Shown piece after piece: positions 60,838-64,000 of a DNA stretch of 64,000 nt (position 1 is its first letter; every line of letters begins with the position of its first letter). Origin of the DNA: Sialis fuliginosa (Eukaryota > Arthropoda > Insecta > Megaloptera > Sialidae). The stretch spans positions 4,714,501 through 4,778,500 of the forward strand of contig OY540819.1 in NCBI GenBank assembly GCA_961205875.1, written 5' to 3'. The notes under the pieces were generated by a model. That model saw nothing but the letters and a program-made list of their open reading frames with translations, was not told the DNA's origin and ran no database searches. The position numbers were made by a program, and so were the translations under genes.

Positions 60838-61420
60838 TAGGTTGGTCGGAAGTAAGGATGAGAAGATTTATTTACGTATCTATCAATTAAAATATGTCGT
60901 AAAGACAGTTCAATGGAAAAAGCAAACGTATTTGTTTTTATTCATGAAACCTTTTTCTAAATAGCAAGATAATAGTGTATTTAAAAAATGTTCCAATTAT
61001 TTAAAAATACATAATAAGTTCATATTGGATTGGACGTTTAAAACTTATATGATATGGCGTTAATACTTATTGATACCATAGCCTTATTTTTAAATTAATT
61101 AACAAATTTATCCTATGATACCAAAAATGACCATTATATTCATTTATTAAAAGGTTTTATAAAGTTAAAACAACGTAAAAAAAGCTGCCATGGATCCCGC
61201 GAGACTTTCTCATACGTAATACTGAGAGTATACGGTTTACGTGTATATCTAATTATAAAAAACACATTTTTGTGGCTACCTGACAAAAGACATTCAAATA
61301 ATGAAAGAAGCATAAATAATAGAAAATAAAGTTCTCTACAGCTTTTATTATTAACGCTTTTTTTCAATTATGAATCATTTCAAACATAAATTTTTTAAAT
61401 CAATTATTTCATTTAAATAA
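60838..61420. other. Intron, AT-rich, nothing seen
   Basis: Inside the inferred 2.67-kb intron of the minus-strand gene. Confidence 0.4.
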
Positions 61421-61556
61421 AAACATCTGCCAAGTAAATGCACAGTACTTCCTCATGCTAAATTCGCCAAAGGTAGTTAATTATTAAACAATTTAAATAA
61501 AGTGTTCAAATAAATTGCCAGGCATTAATACGTCAAAATGACATTTAATATGTCAA
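61421..61556 (-). mobile_element. Repeat family A, 3' fragment, copy D
   Basis: The reverse complement matches the 3' end of copy A: TAAATGTCATTTTGACGTAT, then ATGCCTGGCAATTTATTTGA, GCATGAGGAAGTACTGTGCA and GGCAGATGTTTTTA. It lies in the same intron. Confidence 0.65.
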
Positions 61557-62864
61557 AAAATGAAGGAAAAGTAATATTAAAAAAAATATTTAAGGATGGT
61601 AGAATTCGAAAAAAAGCATATTTACTATATTATTATTTCTTCATACTATATGTATATTTCATTTATATGGCTGTATAGTATATGAAAGTGAAAAATTACG
61701 CTGAACTTTTAAGAAAGCATTTTTTAATATGATTGATAGCTTACGCAAATAAATTTCCCAGCCTTAAATTTTGACTCTCCCTGAATAAAACTATTTCTTT
61801 TACATTATTGAATTATATCTCTAATCTCACATTCCCTCGCGACGCCACTGCTTGTTTAGATGTATAAAAGAATCAGAGCTCTTTGATTTATTCTTTGAGT
61901 GACTGGCTGGTCGAACGTGTAATGTAATAGAAAAGTTTTTTTCGCGTGTTTAGGATTTATGTGTGTATGTGGAGGTGTGTGATTGTTCGAGAATGAAATC
62001 TGATTAGCGATTGTTGTGGGGAAGAAGTTTTAATTCGGTTAAAAAGTTATTCTAACAATATTTAAAGTGTGAATATGTGTGGCATGTGTGGAACATACCA
62101 AGTAGACAACATTGTTGTTTATATTACCATCGAAAACTAAATACATATTTACTCATATAGTAACCTAAATTTTTTGGTTATTATTTTATTCAAACTTACA
62201 GTGTATTATTAATTAAATAGGTAGGATAATTTTTTAATCACTATATTATTTATGAAACAAATCCGTTGGTTAACTATTTTGAAGTGCCTATTACTATATA
62301 ATTATTGACAAGTAAAAAATAAAAATTGTCCTTTTGTTTGTAGAATATAATTTGATGAATAGATGAAAAATATAACCTTTTTTCAAATTGTTATTTTTCT
62401 CATATTGTTTTATTTAAATGATTCTAGTACGACCTATAGTTACAACCGTTTTGATTAATATAAAATATACTCTCGTCGGAACATTATAAAAATTAAACCC
62501 AGTTCAGATATAAACGTTGTAGTTTCTAAAATATTAATTTTTTGGGTTTTATTTTTTTCTATAACTTTTTAAAATACCTTTTTTAATATTATAAAAGAGA
62601 ATACCCCTTTAATAACTCATTTCATTTTAAAATAAATTTCTAGATAAATCCCTCCTCTTAATATAAATACCCATATTAAGTGATCAGTTTCTAAAAAATC
62701 AAAAACACGTGTTAACTGAATACACATTAAACGAAATAGACAACGAACGTTTGCACATAACGTTTCACATACAACAGACTTTTTTTAAACAAGCTATGAC
62801 TGGGACAAATCGAGAGCATGTACCTAGTTGACATAGCAAGTTTGAACGAGGCATTCATCATTAC
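61557..62864. other. Intron, AT-rich with one denser patch
   Basis: 61840-62080 is more complex and T/G-rich (plus strand) than its flanks. No exon with paired splice sites found. Confidence 0.35.
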
Positions 62865-62930
62865 CTGAGTTCCGCCATTCCTCGAGGCCGTAGTCGCTGA
62901 TCACCTGGTTCTCCGCCGCGCCGCCGCCCC
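62865..62930 (-). CDS. 66-bp internal exon of the same minus-strand gene
   Basis: The acceptor TTTTATTTTCGCAG|GGGG and donor AACTCAG|GTAATG bound a GC-rich 66-bp segment in AT-rich surroundings. One frame reads GGGAAENQVISDYGLEEWRNS (xGG + 20 codons + G), phase 1 in and phase 1 out, so it could be skipped without a frame change. Another frame is stopped by TGA, and the third gives Arg-rich sequence. Codon use is strongly GC-ending, unlike chance sequence here. It joins in phase to the exon at 60033-60193, giving ..EEWRNS-D-NEYTLSPPP... Protein family not recognised with certainty; the upstream exons lie beyond the window. Confidence 0.65.
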
Positions 62931-63360
62931 CTGCGAAAATAAAACACGGTGTTATATAATTGGGTGCTGCGACACTTACTGTTTGTTCGTTAGGGAAGCA
63001 GGTTTGTTTGTTGTGGTAGAAATTTTGTTGAGTTGGGATGTAAGTATGTTTTTAGTGGTTTTATCCAGTTTAAAAGACATTGTCAATGTCCCAATCCTAA
63101 AATTATTTTAATGAACGATTTCAAATTTCTTGCTAATTCTATTATGCCTTTCTTGTGTATGGTGGTCAAAAATGTTTACGAAATTTACAAAGAAACTAAT
63201 GAAATTTTTAAAAGTAATTCACATGTCAACAAGATTTGAAAAAATCTATATAATGTACAATTTGTTCTTTCTTAATAGGTATATTTCTGAATTTTTATTT
63301 TAAAACATCAATATTTTCATTATATTAATTGTATTTAATAGTTATTTATTATATTTTAGC
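62931..63360. other. Upstream intron, AT-rich
   Basis: The plus frame 63033-63239 starts at TTG and has no recognisable domain. It ends about 120 bp before a hammerhead-like motif and could be a relic of the same element. Confidence 0.35.
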
Positions 63361-63389
63361 CTGACGATGATTCTGTGAATCGAAAGCTT
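63361..63389 (+). ncRNA. Second hammerhead-like motif
   Basis: CTGACGA (63361-63367), one extra T, a perfect 5-bp stem II GATTC-TGT-GAATC (63369-63381), GAAA (63382-63385), then a loopless palindromic AGCT (63385-63388) and T63389 as the cleavage-site base. Same order and same single extra base as at 48752. Stem I is weak (GC/GC then mismatches). It suggests a Penelope-like 3' end here too. Confidence 0.45.
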
Positions 63390-64000
63390 GCGATACTTTT
63401 TTCTTCAATAAATTTTTTGACGTTTAGACAATTAATTTGTTATTATTTATATAATGTAGATCTATATAAAACTTTCGTCAATAATTAGGTAATTAATATA
63501 CTTATCTATAATACAACACACACAAAACTATTCCTGTTTCAGTACTAATGCTATCGAATAATCGAACTTTTAAAAAAATCTATAAAATTCAAGAAATGTT
63601 CTTAATTATAGGAAGAATGAACGGTGTAATCTTCAAGTTTTAAAGTTATTTCATTTAGTAGTAGAAATCTTGAAAAACTAATTTTTTTCGTTTCGAGATT
63701 GGAATTTCTTGGCAAAGAAAACTTTCTACGATGCATTTCCAATGTAATTTGTTGTATATAGATTTTAACAATTCAGTTTTTACAGAGATTAAATTCACAG
63801 AGAACATAAAATAATTCAGTCCTCTACAAAGTGATTATAGTTTACTTTTGCTTGAGACCACAGTATTTAGAATAACAGACATGTAATACAAAATATTATA
63901 AAATTTTAATGTAAGAAATAACTTAATAATTCGTTTTTTTTTTTTAAATTTCTAGTAGTTCGATTAGAAGCTGAAATACTTTATTATTAATTTTTAGATT
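63390..64000. other. AT-rich stretch, no gene seen
   Basis: TTCTTCAATAAATTTTTTGACG directly after the motif may be the element's tail. Nothing else is supported. Confidence 0.4.

Overview
This window looks like AT-rich, repeat-dense, mostly non-coding nuclear DNA of an insect, most likely a moth or butterfly (Lepidoptera). The evidence is the very low coding density, GT-AG exon structure, Helitrons with the CTAG|T 3' end and GC-rich hairpin familiar from Lepidoptera, and several MITE termini I associate with Lepidoptera (GCTGGGTTGCA, CGGCCAAGTGCG..CGGAACCCTAAAA, GGCGGCTATTACAC). There is no sign of prokaryotic organisation, rRNA, tRNA or CRISPR. Most open reading frames over 60 codons are chance frames or transposon-derived, and many begin at TTG or GTG rather than ATG.

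Genes. One host gene can be argued from sequence. It is on the minus strand at the right end: a 66-bp exon (62865-62930) and a terminal coding exon (60193 down to a TGA at 60033). The intron phases agree, and the joined frame ends in a Ser/Gly-rich stalk plus a hydrophobic tail, as in GPI-anchored surface proteins. An Ig-superfamily protein of the lachesin/DIP kind is my inference only. The stop codon overlaps a possible 5' splice site. Two lesser exon-like segments are at 32906-32997 (+, a degraded fragment resembling the start of the SNM1A/DCLRE1A nuclease domain) and 33551-33620 (+). If the minus-strand gene ends near 59.6 kb, most of 1-59 kb is intergenic, downstream of it.

Layout. 0.1-6.3 kb: four-copy repeat family 'A', a 1.77-kb Helitron carrying a 10-bp-period minisatellite, a hAT MITE, a Mutator-like long-TIR element with a 9-bp target duplication, and a fold-back MITE. 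6.3-10 kb: quiet. 10.6-13 kb: an 857-bp near-perfect palindrome, then a nested pair of TIR elements. 14.3-15.6 kb: hAT element with an exact 8-bp duplication. 18-22.5 kb: two inverted copies of one Harbinger-like MITE, plus a second Helitron. 28.6-35.1 kb: two young copies of a 586-bp TA-flanked transposon with a short ORF, and a fold-back between them. 36.8-38.9 kb: more MITEs and a tandem duplication. 40-42.9 kb: a five-unit 323-bp satellite array invaded by a 1.25-kb transposon that itself contains a hAT-like ATATCGATAT-rich element. 44.7-51.2 kb: two fold-backs, a strong G-quadruplex motif and a scrambled Penelope-like element with a hammerhead-like motif. 53.6-60.8 kb: Harbinger MITE, a 1.66-kb TIR element, fold-backs and the gene's 3' end. 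63.36 kb: a second hammerhead-like motif.

Most distinctive: two hammerhead-like ribozyme motifs sharing an unusual architecture; several long hairpin-forming fold-backs; the triple-nested satellite; and the GPI-type exon with a stop codon inside a potential splice donor. Transposon classes are assigned from termini and target duplications only, because no transposase gene is visible.
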